This document shows, piece by piece, positions 1 to 10,811 of a stretch of 64,000 nt of DNA. A model generated the notes under the pieces. The model worked only from the letters and a program-made list of their open reading frames with translations. It was not told the DNA's origin and did not search any database. The DNA comes from G963674665 sp963674665 (GTDB lineage: Bacteria; Desulfobacterota; Desulfovibrionia; Desulfovibrionales; Desulfovibrionaceae): contig CAXXPL010000015.1 in the NCBI GenBank assembly GCA_963674665.2, forward strand, positions 186,001 to 250,000, written 5' to 3'. The position numbers and the translations under genes are program-made. Position 1 is the first letter of the stretch, and each line of letters opens with the position of its first letter.

Positions 1-3000
1 CTGCCCGCGGGGCGCCAGATGCGCATGATGGAGATCGGAACCGGCGGAGGCGGGCTGCTCAAGAGCCTGCTGCCCGGACTGCCCAAGGAACGCTTCGAGT
101 ACCTGGTCACCGATTCCGACCCCAACATCGTGGAACAGCTCCAGGCGTCGCTGGAAGTCAGCAAGGGCATGGAGTTCGCGCAGTTCGACGGTCGAAAGCG
201 CGGATCTGGCCACTGGCATGAGGGGGCGTTTCGACCTGATCCTGGCCGGGCACTCCATGCACGAGGTGTCGGATGTCCGCCAGACAGTGGACAACGTCAA
301 AGAAGCTGCTGGCCCCGGGCGGCGTCATGGTGATGCTCGAGCGCAGGCCCGATCCGCTCATAGACTTTTTCCTGGGGCTGCAACCCTGGTGGTGGACGCT
401 TTCGCCCCAGCCTGACGAGCCGGTCTCCAGGCTCCTGGCCCCAGACATGTGGAAGAGGGCCTTTCTGGATGCCGAGTTCGAGGACGTGGAGGTGCTGCTC
501 GAGCCCTGCGGCGAGCAGCAACTGCCCGAGAGCTTTGTCCTGGTTGCCAGACGTCCGGTCTCCGACGTGGTCGAGGTGCCGGAGCCGGAAAACGGCACCG
601 TGGAGCCCCTCTGGGTGTTGCTCGAGGACAACGAGCCGAGCGAGCCGGCAAGCAACTGCGTGATACCCTGCTGGCCAGGCTGGAGGAGGACGAGGCCAAG
701 GTTGTCCGCGTGCGCGCATCCGCCAAGGCGGGCGAGGTCCTTATCAACGGCAATGGCGAAGCCACGCAAATCGAGGTGGACCCCTTTGACGTTGAAGCGT
801 GGGGCCCCGTGTTGCAGGCCCTGGGTAGAAGGAAGCTGCCCATTCGCTTCGTGCATTTCATGGGCTTCGACACCGAACAGGTGCCCGAACCCCAACGCCT
901 GGACCACCTGCAGAACATGGGCTGCGTCAGCGCCGCCATGTTGGCAAGGCATGGAACCTGGCCCACGTCGACGCCGAGTTGTGGATGCTCTGCGGCGGCG
1001 CCTTGGAGCACAAATTCGAGGGCTCGCGGCCCGTGCCGTCCCAGGGTGGTCTCTGGGGCATGGGGCGCGTCATGATGAACGAACTCTCCGGCCTGAAGCC
1101 GCGCCTCGTGGACTTGCACTGCGAAGTGCCGGACGAGGCCCTCATAGACGCCCTGATGCGGGAGTTCGCCTACCCCACGCTGGAGAAAGAGGTTGTTCTC
1201 TGTGGGAGCAGCGTTTCTGCCCCGTTTCTATCCCACCGACAAGGTGCAGATCGAGGATGAGCAGCCCAGCGACTCCGTGTCCCGTATCGCTCTGACATTC
1301 GACACTCCGGGCAAGCTGGAGCGCCTGTACTGGACCCAGCTCCCCGACCGCCTGCCCGGACGGGCGAGGTTGAGCTCAAGACCCGCGCCACGGGACTGAA
1401 CTTCCGCGACGTCATGTACACCCTGGGGCTGCTCCCCGAAGAGGCTCTGGAGGACGGCCACTCCGGCCCCACCATCGGCCTGGAGTGCTCGGGCGAGGTC
1501 GTGGCCGTGGGCGAGGGGGTCACGGACGTGCAGGTGGGCGACGAGGTCATCTGCATGGCCGGCGCCTGCTTCGATTCACATGCCATTGTAAAGGCCAACA
1601 GCCTGCTGCAGAAGCCCACGAATCTCGGCTTTGAAGAGGCCGCGACCATCCCCACGACCTTCTTCACGTCCTATTACGCGCTCAAGCACCTGGCCAACCT
1701 GCAACCGGGCGAACGTGTGCTGATCCACGGCGCCGCCGGTGGCGTGGGCCTTGCCGCCATCCAGGTGGCTTGGCATCTTGGCGCCGAGATATACACCACG
1801 GCCGGGTCGGACGAGAAACGCGACTTCCTCAAGCTCATGGGCCTGAAGAACGTCCTCAACTCGCGCTCCCTGAGCTTTGTGACGATGTGATGCGCCTGAC
1901 AGACGGAGAGGGCGTGGACGTGGTGCTCAACTCCCTGTCCGGTGAGATGCTCTTCAAGAGCCTCTCCCTGCTCAAGCCCATGGGCAGGTTCCTGGAGCTG
2001 GGCAAGCGCGACTTTTTCGGCAATACGCCGCTGCGAATGCGGCCTTTCAGAAAGAACATCTCCTTCTCGGCATCGACGTGGACCAGCTCATGGTCTACCG
2101 CCCGCAGCTCGCCCGTCAGTTGCTGAAGGAGATCATGACCTGTTCGAGGAGGGGGTGTTCAACCCTCTGGTGCATAGCGTCTATCCACGCCCCGCCGCGG
2201 TGGAGGCCTTCCGCGCCATGCAACAGGCCTCCCACATCGGCAAGCTGGTGGTGAGCTTCGATGATTCGCGCTACGGCGTGCTCAAGCTTCCGCAGTTCAC
2301 CCTGCAGAGGAAGCTCGACCACGAGGGCAGCTACTTGATCACCGCGGCCTCGGCGGGTTCGGTATGGCCACGGCCAAGCGGTTGTGCGCCAATGGCGCCC
2401 GCCACATCATGCTGCTGTCGCGTAGCGGCGTGACCAAGCCCGCGCAGGAAGCCACTGTGGCCGAGCTCGAAAAGCAGGGCGTGCAGGTGCGCGTGCTCAA
2501 GGCCGATGTGGCCGATGCGGACGCCCTGAGCGCCGCGATCAAGGGTGCGTTGGCGGACAATGCCCCCCTTGAAGGGTGTGGTCCACTCCGCCGCGGTGAT
2601 CGATGATGGTATTCTGCAGAATCTGACGCCGGAGCGCATCATCAGGGTCCTTCGGGCCAAGGCTCTGGGCGGCTGGAACCTGCATCTGGCCACTCTGGAC
2701 CAGCCTCTGGAGTTCTTCATCCTGTATTCTTCCGCCACCACTGTCCTGGGCAATCCCGGCCAAGCCAACTACGTGGCCGCAAATACCATGCTCGAAGCTC
2801 TCGCCAACTACAGACGCTCCCTTGGCCTTCCCGTGCTGGCAGTGGGCTGGGGACCCATTGTGGACACCGGCATGCTGCAGAGCAACGTCAAGGCCCTCGA
2901 ATCGCTGAAAAGATTCTGGGTGTCGCGGAGCTGACCTCGAAGCAGGCCCTGGACTTTCTGGACAAGGTGCCCGAAGTCCATGGCAGCAACCTCTTCCTCT

Positions 3001-3529
3001 TCAACTTATCCTGGGGCAAGGTGAGGCAGTTGCCTTTCGCCTCCTCGCCGATGTTCAACCTCATCGACGAGTTGAGCAGGGAGCGCAGCGGCGGCGAGAC
3101 CAGCGGTGATCCCATGCGCCTGGTGCGCGAACTTCCCAGGGAGGAGGCCATCGAGGCGTTGGTTGGGTCCATCACGGAGCAGATCTCCAACATGCTGCGC
3201 ATTCCGACCAGCAAGCTTGATCCCGACATGCGGTCGTGGAACTCGGCATGGATTCATTGATGGCCGTGGAACTCGGCCTCATGCTCGAGGAGCATTACGG
3301 TGTCAAGGTGACGGCCTTCTCTCTTGGTGAAGGCGCCACCATTCGCTCCCTTGCCGGACGCGTGTACAACTCCCTGGTCAGCGGCGGTGATGACGAGGAA
3401 ACCGATGTCACCAGCGAGGAGATCTACGAGTCCATGAAAGGCAAACACGGCATGAAAATAACCAAGGAACAGGCGAAGGAAATCGCCAAATCCGTTGACG
3501 TCGCATCACGCGATTCTTTGATAAAATAA
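1..3529 (+). CDS. Reducing polyketide / fatty-acid synthase, C-terminal part (partial, multiply frameshifted)
   Basis: The gene runs in from the left edge. Pieced across frames, the domain order is: C-methyltransferase (EIGTGGGG motif near 31-54), a non-catalytic linker/pseudo-KR region, enoyl reductase (GAAGGVGLAAIQ nucleotide-binding loop near 1729-1764), ketoreductase (LITxGGxGGFG near 2334-2365; catalytic YSSAT and NYVAAN near 2724-2785) and an acyl carrier protein (LGMDSL, phosphopantetheine Ser codon 3254-3256). This is the tail of a highly reducing type I synthase, which extends, methylates and fully reduces an acyl chain held on its own ACP. The reading frame changes about 13 times (near 200, 300, 650, 945, 1210, 1350, 1880, 2055, 2137, 2350, 2570, 2910 and 3233), yet every motif survives and no stop arises by substitution. 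I therefore read the shifts as consensus indels. By position it resembles RkpA of rhizobial K-antigen loci and probably builds a capsule lipid; that role is inference. Confidence 0.8.
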
Positions 3530-4915
3530 TGAGCGAGAACAAATCCAAGCCCCGTTTCGGGGCTTTCCGCTGAAGAGAAAAGTAAACTCATCAGCAACAT
3601 GCGGTTGCGTGCGCCATGCAGGAGCAATCAGCGAGGCGCGCCTTGAGACTCACAGAGAGCTGGATATTCCGGACCACCTCTGCGACTTTGCGCAGATTCC
3701 TGGTTACAAGAAACTGCACATCCACCGGGCCATCGCCTCCCAGGCCGGGATCATGACGCCGTACTTCCTCTGCCACGACGGTGTGGCCAAGGATGTCACC
3801 CGTATCGATGGCAAGGAGTACCTCAATTTCTCCACCTACGACTATCTGGACATCATGGCTGCGACCGCGTCAACGAGGCGGCACGCAAGGCCATGGAGAA
3901 ATACGGCACTTCGGCCTCGGCCAGCAGGCTCGTATCCGGGGAGCGCCCACCCCATCGCGAGTTGGAAAAAGGCCATCGCGGATCTATTCGGTGTGGAGGA
4001 CTGCATCGCCTTTGTCAGCGGGCATGCCACCAACGTATGGACCATCGCGCAGCTCTTCAACCGCAGCGATCTGGTCATCTACGACGCACTGAGCCACAAC
4101 TCCATCATTCAGGGAGCATTGATCTCCGGTGCGCAACGCCTCTCCTTCCCGCACTAACGACTACGACGCCCTGGAAAAGATCCTGCGCACCCACAGGGCA
4201 ACTACAAGCGTGCGGTGATCATTGCCGAGGGCCTTTACAGCATGGACGGCGACATGCCGAATCTGCCCAGGCTCGTCGAGCTGAAAAAGCGCTTCAAGTG
4301 CTTCCTCATGGTGGACGAGGCCCACGCCATGGGCGTGCTTGGCAAGACCGGAAGAGGCATCGCCGAGCACTTCGATGTTCCCGGCACCGATGTTGACATC
4401 TGGATGGGAACCCTGAGCAAGACGCTGTGCGGCTGCGGCGGTTCATCGCGGGCTGCAAGCCCCTGGTGGAGTTCCTGAAATTCACGTCGCCCGGTTTCGT
4501 CTATAGTGTCGGAATGTCACCGCCCCTTGCCGCCGCATCCCGGGAGGCCTCAGCATCATGCTGGAGGAGCCCGACAGGGGTGGAGCGGCTGCAGGCCCGG
4601 GGGCGCTACTTCCTGCAATATGCCAAGGAAAAGGGTTTTGACACCGGGAACTCGCAAGGCTACTCCATCGTGCCTCTGATCGTGGGGAACTCACTCGTGG
4701 CGGGACTGCTTTCCTCCTCAATGTATCAGCGGGGCATCAATGTTCTGCCCATCATCTACCCGGTGGTGGAGGACAGCTGCGCCCGGTTGAGATTCTTCCT
4801 GTCGGCCGCGCACAAGGAGGAGCAGATTCGCCAGGCCCTGGACATCTGCGCGGAAGAGCTTCCAAGGGTTCAGAGCCTAGCGGAATCCTACTCCGAAGAA
4901 TACCTGAACAAATAG
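3529..4915 (+). CDS. Alpha-oxoamine synthase family PLP enzyme (AONS / serine palmitoyltransferase-like; RkpG-like), frameshifted
   Basis: The start codon overlaps the synthase stop (TAATG), so the two are translationally coupled. The protein belongs to the class II PLP enzymes that condense an acyl thioester with an amino acid and release CO2 (KBL, AONS, SPT). Visible hallmarks are the substrate-side YLNFSTYDYL, GTSASASRLVSG, the aldehyde-stacking segment DALSHNSI, the cofactor Asp in VDEAHAMG and the PLP lysine in GTLSKTL. About six frame changes (near 3570-3600, 3860, 3965, 4155, 4435 and 4545-4575) break the frame without removing a motif. Placed directly after an ACP-bearing synthase, it most likely takes the acyl chain from that ACP and adds an amino-acid-derived head, giving a long-chain oxoamine. 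Rhizobial RkpG is the nearest contextual parallel. The amino acid used cannot be read from the sequence. Confidence 0.8.
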
Positions 4916-4918
4916 TGC

Positions 4919-4940
4919 CATGCCCGCTTCGGCGGGCATG
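4919..4940 (+). other. Intra-operon hairpin with UUCG loop
   Basis: A perfect 9-bp stem (4919-4927 with 4932-4940) closes a TTCG tetraloop, between the oxoamine synthase stop and the kpsS-like start. No T-tract follows, so it is unlikely to be an efficient intrinsic terminator. It could stabilise or segment the operon mRNA. Confidence 0.6.
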
Positions 4941-4960
4941 AACACTTATGGCGACACACT

Positions 4961-6195
4961 ATGGCCAGTCCAGTATCTCGTTCATTTCTCATGCTGCAGG
5001 GGCCGCAAAGCCGGTTCTTCCGAAGGCTCGGGCAGACCCTTCTGGACAAGGGGCACGAGGTCGTCAAGGTCAATTTCTGCGGGGGCGACGTCTTTCACTG
5101 GCCCAGCCCCAATACCCGGATGTTCCGCAAGGCCGGGCACGAATGGCCGCTGTGGGTCTCCAGACTCATGGACGAGGTCAGCGCCACGGACCTGATCCTG
5201 TTCGGCGACCGCCGGCCATTGCAGCGCGAGGCGGTGAGAATCGCCGAGACACGGGCATGGGGGTCTGGGTCTTCGAAGAGGGGTATCTCCAACCCAATCT
5301 CCTGACCTTCGAGCAATGGGGGGTCAATGGGAAGTCCCGCCTGCCCCGCACTCCGGAAGGAGTGAGGGAACTGACGGCCGGGCTGCCGGAATTGCGGAGC
5401 AGCAGCCCATACCCAATTCCCTTAAGATCCGCGTGCACGACGCCATCAGGCACCATGTCGGAAACACCGTCCTTTTCGGTCTGTTCCCGCGCTACCGCAC
5501 CCACCGCCCCTATCCCATTGTCTGGGAACTCAAGGGGTGGCTGCCCAGGTATCTGACCCGTAAAACCCGAAAGGCCGAGTCCCTGGCCAGACAGGACGAG
5601 CTTCTGGCGTCCGGCCGCCCCTTTTTCCTCTTTCCCCTGCAGCTGGACGCGGATACGCAGATCCGCCTGTACTCCTCCTTCAGCGGCATTCTCGAGAGCA
5701 TCGTGTACGTGATGGCCTCCTTCGCCACCAAGGCGCCACAGAGTGCTCGCTGGTCATAAAGAACCATCCCCTTGACAATGGGCTGATAAATTATAAGACG
5801 TATGTGCTTCAACTCTCGAAGGCCCTGGGCATCGAGGACCGCGTGATCTTTCTCGAGGACGGCGACGGCAAGCGGCTCATCATCGGGAGCGAGGGCGTTG
5901 TCCTGATCAACAGCAGCATGGGGCTCGAGAGTCTGATTCTGGGGCGCCCCGTCATGTGCCTGGGGCAAGCCCTGTACAGAATGCCCGGGCTCGCCATGTC
6001 CGAAGAGGAACTGCCCCTGGACGCCTTCTGGAGTGCCGAAAAGAGCGTCGATACTGACCTGGTGCGGATTTCATCAAGATGCTCAGGCACAAGGCCCTTG
6101 TTTCTGGCAATTACTATACAGACGACGGCATCGCCATGGCCATTGCCGGCACACTTGCCCGCCTCGGCGTGTCCCAATCCCCTCCAAAAAAATGA
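4961..6195 (+). CDS. kpsS: KpsS-like capsule polysaccharide (Kdo linker) transferase, frameshifted
   Basis: The N-terminus (FLMLQGPQSRFFRRLG, then VNFCGGDVFHW) and the later FEEGYLQPN and NSSMGLESLILGRPV segments are typical of the KpsS/RkpJ/LipB family. KpsS adds the first beta-Kdo to the lipid acceptor of group 2 capsules on the inner face of the inner membrane; KpsC then extends the linker. The frame moves near 5245, 5400, 5745 and 6065, all without loss of motifs. The ATG at 4961 is chosen because the family normally starts a few residues before the LQGP motif; an in-frame alternative was not seen. The stop at 6193-6195 overlaps the next start (ATGA). Length, about 410 residues once repaired, fits the family. 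Confidence 0.8.
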
Positions 6196-6781
6196 ATATA
6201 ATCTTTCGCCCCGGCGAGGCTCCGGATACCGAACAACTCGCCACGATCATCCGAGAGACATCCGGCGGCCTGGTGGATTTCATTCTCAAGGGAGTGGTTC
6301 CCTTTGTCTCCCCATTGCAGCTTCTCACCGCCCAGGTGACCGACGAGGAGTCCCTGTACTACTACGGCAACTGCATGGTTGCGGCGGACGAGGGTGAACT
6401 GGTGGGCCTCCTGCTGGCCTACAGCTGGGAGGATCAGAAGCTCTCCACCCTGGCCAAGCGCTATCTGCCCAAAAAACGGCTACAGATCATTTCCGAACTT
6501 CTGGAGTCCGCGGATCAGGACAGCCTGTTCATCAACACCCTCTGGGTGGGGGAGACCATGCGGGGGCAGGGGTTGGCCGACGCCTTCATCGACCTTGCCT
6601 GCTCCTGGGCCGAAGACAAGGGACACTCCAGGCTGAGCCTGCATGTCTGGGAAGACAACTCCCGGGCCAGACGCTTCTATACGCGGCACAACTTCGAGCA
6701 GACCAAAGCGCTCGCTTTTCCGCCGCACAAACTTCTGCGCATACCGGCGGAATGCTGCAAATGTGCAAGATCATCAAATGA
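6192..6781 (+). CDS. GNAT-family N-acyltransferase
   Basis: Starts inside the previous stop. The acyl-CoA-binding motif A is seen as GETMRGQGLADAFIDLA around residue 120, followed by LHVWEDNSRARRFYTRHNF, the usual last helix and strand of a GNAT fold, so an N-acyl/acetyltransferase activity is well supported. One indel near 6730-6745 is needed to reach the stop at 6779-6781, which again overlaps the next ATG; without it the frame runs on to 6965. Lying between an oxoamine synthase and a reductase, it is a good candidate to N-acylate or N-acetylate the amino lipid. Bacterial ceramide synthase of Caulobacter is also described as GNAT-like, but whether this protein is close to it cannot be judged by eye. 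Confidence 0.75.
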
Positions 6782-7577
6782 ACGCACGGCACATATTGCT
6801 CACCGGCGCCACCGGGGGAGTGGGGCAGGCACTGGCACTCGCATGCTCCGGCCCCGGCGTGACGCTTTCCCTGCAGGGGCGCGACGAAGCCCGATTGGGC
6901 AAGATCAGCAAGCTATGCAGGGAGCGGGGAGCAACTGTGAGCCGCACGGTGCTCGACGTCCGTGACGCCGAGGCCCTGCACGACTGGGTGGAGCGGGCCG
7001 ACGATGCGCAGCCGGTGGATCTGGCCATTTGCCAACGCCGGAGTGTCCACCTCGGTGCGGGCCAATGGCAATGAAATGCTGGAGGACGTTCGCCGCCTGT
7101 TCGCGGTGAACACCATGGGAGTGGTCGAGACCGTGACCCCCCCTTGCGGAGCGTATGCGTTCACGCGGCAAGGGGCAGATCGCCATGATCTCCTCCCTGG
7201 CCGGGTTGCTGGGCATGCCGTCCTCCCCCTCCTACAGCGCCAGCAAGGGCGCCGTGAGGTTGTACGGGCTGGCCTTGCGCGCGCAGCTCAAATCTTTCGG
7301 GGTCAAGGTCAGCGTTGTAACCATGGGGTTCGTGGACTCCCCCATGAGTCGGCGGTATCAGGGCCGTCAGCCGTTTCGCTGCGACGCGGACACCGCTGCC
7401 GGGCGCATACTGCGTGGGCTTCAGAGGGACAGGGCCGAGATCGTGTTCCCCTGGATACTGGCCCTGGGAATTCGCGGCCTGGATTTCCTTCCTCATGACA
7501 TCGGCGGAATGATTTTGCGCCGCCTATTCAGCTTCTCCGTGGTGTCTGATGGCGATTCCCCCAAGAGCCACGGCTAA
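6778..7577 (+). CDS. Short-chain dehydrogenase/reductase (RkpH-like), frameshifted
   Basis: A classical SDR: cofactor motif TGATGGVG at residues 9-16, the NAG motif (FANAG, near 7027-7041), catalytic Ser in MISSLAGLLG and the active-site YSASK near 7233. The C-terminal part (TMGFVDSPMS) is also typical. Frame changes near 7028 and 7140-7155. Substrate is not shown by the sequence. Within this cluster the simplest role is NAD(P)H reduction of the 3-oxo group left by the oxoamine synthase, as 3-ketosphinganine reductase does in sphingolipid synthesis and as RkpH is placed in rhizobial K-antigen loci. The start overlaps the GNAT stop, so the genes are coupled. Confidence 0.78.
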
Positions 7578-7585
7578 GGCAAATA

Positions 7586-9167
7586 ATGACCTTCACTTTC
7601 ATCTGTCTTGTGGTGTCCTTGCTTGTGGCGTTCGTTTTCAACAGGTTGACCGCAACCGGGCCCAGAATTCTGTCCTTCTCGGTGCTGGTTGACGGCATCC
7701 CCCTGCTTGTGGTGACGTCCCTGTATTGCATGACGTTTCTGCTCACGGGGCGCCCCGTGTTTTGTCTGACTGTGGCTGTCGGCGGCACGGTCCTGCTCTG
7801 GGTCATCAACCTCATCAAGACCGACCTTTTCCAGGAACCGTTGATGTTCATGGACGGGACACTCATTCCGCAGATCGCCAGACATCCGCGCTTCTATCTG
7901 CCGTACCTGCTCCCTCTGCCGGTGTCCTCGGGAATCGTGGCGGTGTTTGCCGTTCTGGTGCTGTTGTTCGTGTTCGGAGAACGGCAATCCCTTGGCGCGC
8001 ATATCGCCATGGCCGCGGTGCTGTCGATGTGCGGCCTGTACTCGTTACTGATCGGCTGGTCATACTCGCGAAGCGGCCGAGGGTTCGGGTTGGGGATTCT
8101 GCACCGGTATCCACCTTCCCTGGATCTGCACAAGGACTTGGTCCGCTACGGCCTCCTGGGCTCAATGGGGTTGCACGGGGCTTTGGCACGCGCATCAGCG
8201 CGGCCGGGACGGCGCTCCGGGCATCTCCAAGCGTTACGAGACCCCACCATCGGGTATTGCCTGGAGCAGCGCGGCGCTGGAGGCGTTCTCCGATCCCAAG
8301 CCGCACATGGTGCTCGTGCAGGCCGAGTCCTTTTTCGATATCCGCCGGACACTTCCCAGCCTGGACTCGGGGCTCTACGCCTCCTATGACCGGCTCGCGG
8401 CCCAAGGGACGAGCGGAGAGCTCACGGTGGCGGCATCCGGCGCATATACCATGCGCACCGAGTTCTCGGTGCTGTCGGGGTTGCGCATGGACCAGTTGGG
8501 GACCGATGGCTGGAATCCATACTTCACCGCCGGAAGAAGACCGGTCTGGAGCCTGGCTAGGCATTTAAAAAATCAAGGATATCGGACTATTTGCGTACAT
8601 CCGTTTTCCCTCTGGTTTTTTAAACGCTACAATGTCGTCCCACACCTTGGATTTGACGAACTGCATGGAGAGGCGTACTTTTCCCAGGCGAAACGGTACG
8701 GCCCCTATGTGAGCGATGAAGCTTTGGGCTCGTATGTTTTGGATATCCTGAGAAAGGAGTCTCGTCCCACGTTTGTATTTGCCATAACCATAGAAGCCCA
8801 TGGCCCCTGGGACAGGAAGCGCTGGGAGGGAATTCCCAGGGATGATCTTGTTGCGGGGGTGCCCGAATGGTGTGGCAAGCCTCTTGAAGTTTACCTGGCG
8901 CATCTGCGTAATGCCGACCACATGATTGATCACATGAGCGCTGAATTGGCCGCAAATCAGGCAAGACCGGCAGGTCTGTGCATCTATGGCGACCATGTAG
9001 GCAGCGTACCGAGAGTCTATGCCAGGACGGGCTACACCAACCGCAATACGGACTACCTTATTTGGCGCAATGATGGTAACATGTCAGTACAACGAAAAAA
9101 CATCCACGCGGCCGAACTCGGCGGGGATCTGCTTCGGGCCATGGGTTCCGGTCAAGGGCGTGGATGA
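7586..9167 (+). CDS. LtaS-like membrane phosphotransferase / sulfatase-fold protein (RkpI-like), frameshifted
   Basis: About five hydrophobic segments in the first 165 residues precede a periplasmic alkaline-phosphatase/sulfatase fold. The fold is recognised by the VQAESFFD metal-binding start (Glu), the nucleophile region TMRTEFSVLSG (Thr), the family segment YRTICVHPF and the late metal site YGDHVGS. This is the layout of lipoteichoic-acid synthase and phosphoglycerol/phosphoethanolamine transferases, which move a phospho-alcohol from a phospholipid onto a lipid or glycan. One indel near 8217-8220 separates the membrane half from the catalytic half. In this cluster it probably decorates the capsule lipid or glycan. 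From here on the operon reads cleanly until the poly-G run in kpsE. Confidence 0.78.
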
Positions 9168-9185
9168 TATGAGGTTTATCTTATA

Positions 9186-9995
9186 ATGACCGAGGCCACG
9201 TATCGGCAAGAGAGCCTGTGGAAGCGGGCTCTGATCGTCCAGTCACGGGTGACCTACGCCTTGATCATGCGCGAGATCCGCACCATGTATGGTCGCAGCA
9301 AGCTCGGTTATCTCTGGGTCATTATCATGACCGTTTTCAACATCATGATCTTCTGGGGCATCAGGATATTCTTCGGCAGGGTGACCCACTACGGCATGTC
9401 CATGCCCATGTTCCTGCTCTGCGGCTTCACCATCTGGTTCTGTTTCAACGAAGCGCTGCAGGCGGGTATGCATGCCATCAGGGCCAACCAGGGCCTGCTT
9501 TTCTACCCCCAGGTCCAGGCCTTCGACCTGTTCCTGTCACGGCTGTTGCTCATAGGCTCCACCAAGATATTCACCTTCGTGATAATCGCCTTTCTCATCC
9601 ACGCCTGTGGCGAGGAAGTCGTCATGCCCAGCCTGAGCTACATATTGTTCGCCTTGCCGACCGCTCTGCTCATGGGCATGGGATTCGGAGCCATCTTCTG
9701 CGCTGTGGACAAATATATAGCAAGTACCCCCAACCTTGTGAGCATGGTCATGCGGATCATGTTTTTCACGTCCGGGATATTCTTCTCCCTGGACAACATG
9801 CCGGCGCACGTCAAGGACATCATTCAGTGGAACCCGATACTGCAGCTGATAGAACTCAGCCGCTCGAGCTTCTCCACCGTGTTCTTCGCCGACTACGTAT
9901 CCTACTGGTATCTGATCAGCCTCACCCTGGTCGCCCTGGTTGTCGGCCTGATAGCGGAGCGCATGACCCGCCACAAGATGAAGGATCTGGTATGA
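9186..9995 (+). CDS. kpsM: Capsule polysaccharide ABC exporter, permease KpsM
   Basis: A 269-residue, six-span membrane protein of the ABC-2 family. The N-terminal VTYALIMREIRTMYGRSKLGY is the KpsM/BexB signature, and the C-terminal segment with the WNPILQLIELSR motif is typical of KpsM/Wzm permeases. It forms the inner-membrane channel for the lipid-linked capsule chain, powered by KpsT. Its stop (9993-9995) overlaps the kpsT start by the ATGA arrangement. A weak Shine-Dalgarno (GAGG) lies about 14 bases before the ATG. No frameshifts. Confidence 0.95.
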   Translation: MTEATYRQESLWKRALIVQSRVTYALIMREIRTMYGRSKLGYLWVIIMTVFNIMIFWGIRIFFGRVTHYGMSMPMFLLCGFTIWFCFNEALQAGMHAIRANQGLLFYPQVQAFDLFLSRLLLIGSTKIFTFVIIAFLIHACGEEVVMPSLSYILFALPTALLMGMGFGAIFCAVDKYIASTPNLVSMVMRIMFFTSGIFFSLDNMPAHVKDIIQWNPILQLIELSRSSFSTVFFADYVSYWYLISLTLVALVVGLIAERMTRHKMKDLV

Positions 9996-10642
9996 TCGAT
10001 GTCAGGAACCTCACCAAGCGATACAAGACGAAACGAGGCTTCAAGTATGTTCTCAACGATGTCTCGTTCTCCCTGCCCATGGGGCAGAACGTCGGATTTC
10101 TGGGCCGCAACGGCGCTGGCAAATCCACGCTGCTCAGGATTATCGGGGGCGCCGAGGATCCCACCTCCGGAAAGGTGTTCCGGTATGGCACCGTGTCCTG
10201 GCCCATAGGTTTCGCTGGCGGTTTTCAGGGAAGTCTCACGGGCATCGACAACATCAAGTTCATCTCCCGTATCTTTGGTAGGGATTACAAAGATGTATTC
10301 GATTTTGTCGATGATTTCTCGGAACTCGGAGAATACCTCGAGATGCCTGTGGGCACATACTCCTCGGGTATGCGAGCGAAGCTGGCCTTTGGTCTGAGCA
10401 TGGCCATCGATTTCAACTACTATCTCATCGACGAGCTTACGGCGGTGGGCGACTCCACCTTCAGGGACAAATCCAGGAAGGAGTTCCTGAAACGGCGGGA
10501 GCGCTCCACCCTGATCGTTGTCTCCCACAGCGAGAAGACCATTGAGGAGTATTGTGATGTCGTGAAGCTGGTCTATGATGGGAATGTCTATTCGTTCGAT
10601 TCAATGGAAGATGGAATGAAGGCGTACAGGGAGCTGTGCTGA
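9992..10642 (+). CDS. kpsT: Capsule polysaccharide ABC exporter, ATP-binding KpsT
   Basis: The 216-residue length matches KpsT (about 219). Walker A is GRNGAGKST (residues 38-46), the ABC signature is the short YSSGM form and Walker B is YYLIDE with the catalytic Glu; the switch His is in VVSHSEKT. The YSSGM signature and lack of a C-terminal extension are typical of capsule exporters rather than of O-antigen Wzt proteins with glycan-binding tails. It hydrolyses ATP to drive export of the Kdo-linked glycolipid through KpsM. A 169-base gap separates it from kpsE, the largest gap inside the exporter block. Confidence 0.95.
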   Translation: MIDVRNLTKRYKTKRGFKYVLNDVSFSLPMGQNVGFLGRNGAGKSTLLRIIGGAEDPTSGKVFRYGTVSWPIGFAGGFQGSLTGIDNIKFISRIFGRDYKDVFDFVDDFSELGEYLEMPVGTYSSGMRAKLAFGLSMAIDFNYYLIDELTAVGDSTFRDKSRKEFLKRRERSTLIVVSHSEKTIEEYCDVVKLVYDGNVYSFDSMEDGMKAYRELC

Positions 10643-10772
10643 TCCGGCTCGAAACAGGACCACTCCGGCCATGTGTAGGCTGGAGAAGTCATTGTTGCAT
10701 GCGACGCGTCTCCTGGGATGGCATCGAGGAACGCCCTCCCCGATTGAATGGAGGAACGCATGGATTCTTGAT

Positions 10773-10790
10773 AACTCTGACTCTAGAGTT
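10773..10790 (+). promoter_or_regulatory. Inverted repeat upstream of kpsE
   Basis: AACTCT and AGAGTT arms flank six bases, with an overlapping 10-base palindrome ACTCTAGAGT, 22 bases before the chosen kpsE start in the kpsT-kpsE gap. It could be an operator or mRNA structure controlling kpsED-C; nothing else supports a role. Confidence 0.3.
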
Positions 10791-10811
10791 GGAAAAAGAG
10801 AACACGTGATC

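Noticed and set aside
1..3529. True pseudogene of a polyketide synthase
   Set aside because: Only single-base shifts, all motifs kept and neighbouring genes show the same error style; treated as sequence error pending reads.
10671..10811. Upstream start for kpsE
   Set aside because: The extra 47 residues are not KpsE-like and begin 28 bases after kpsT without a Shine-Dalgarno; the ATG at 10812 fits better, although the start remains unproven.
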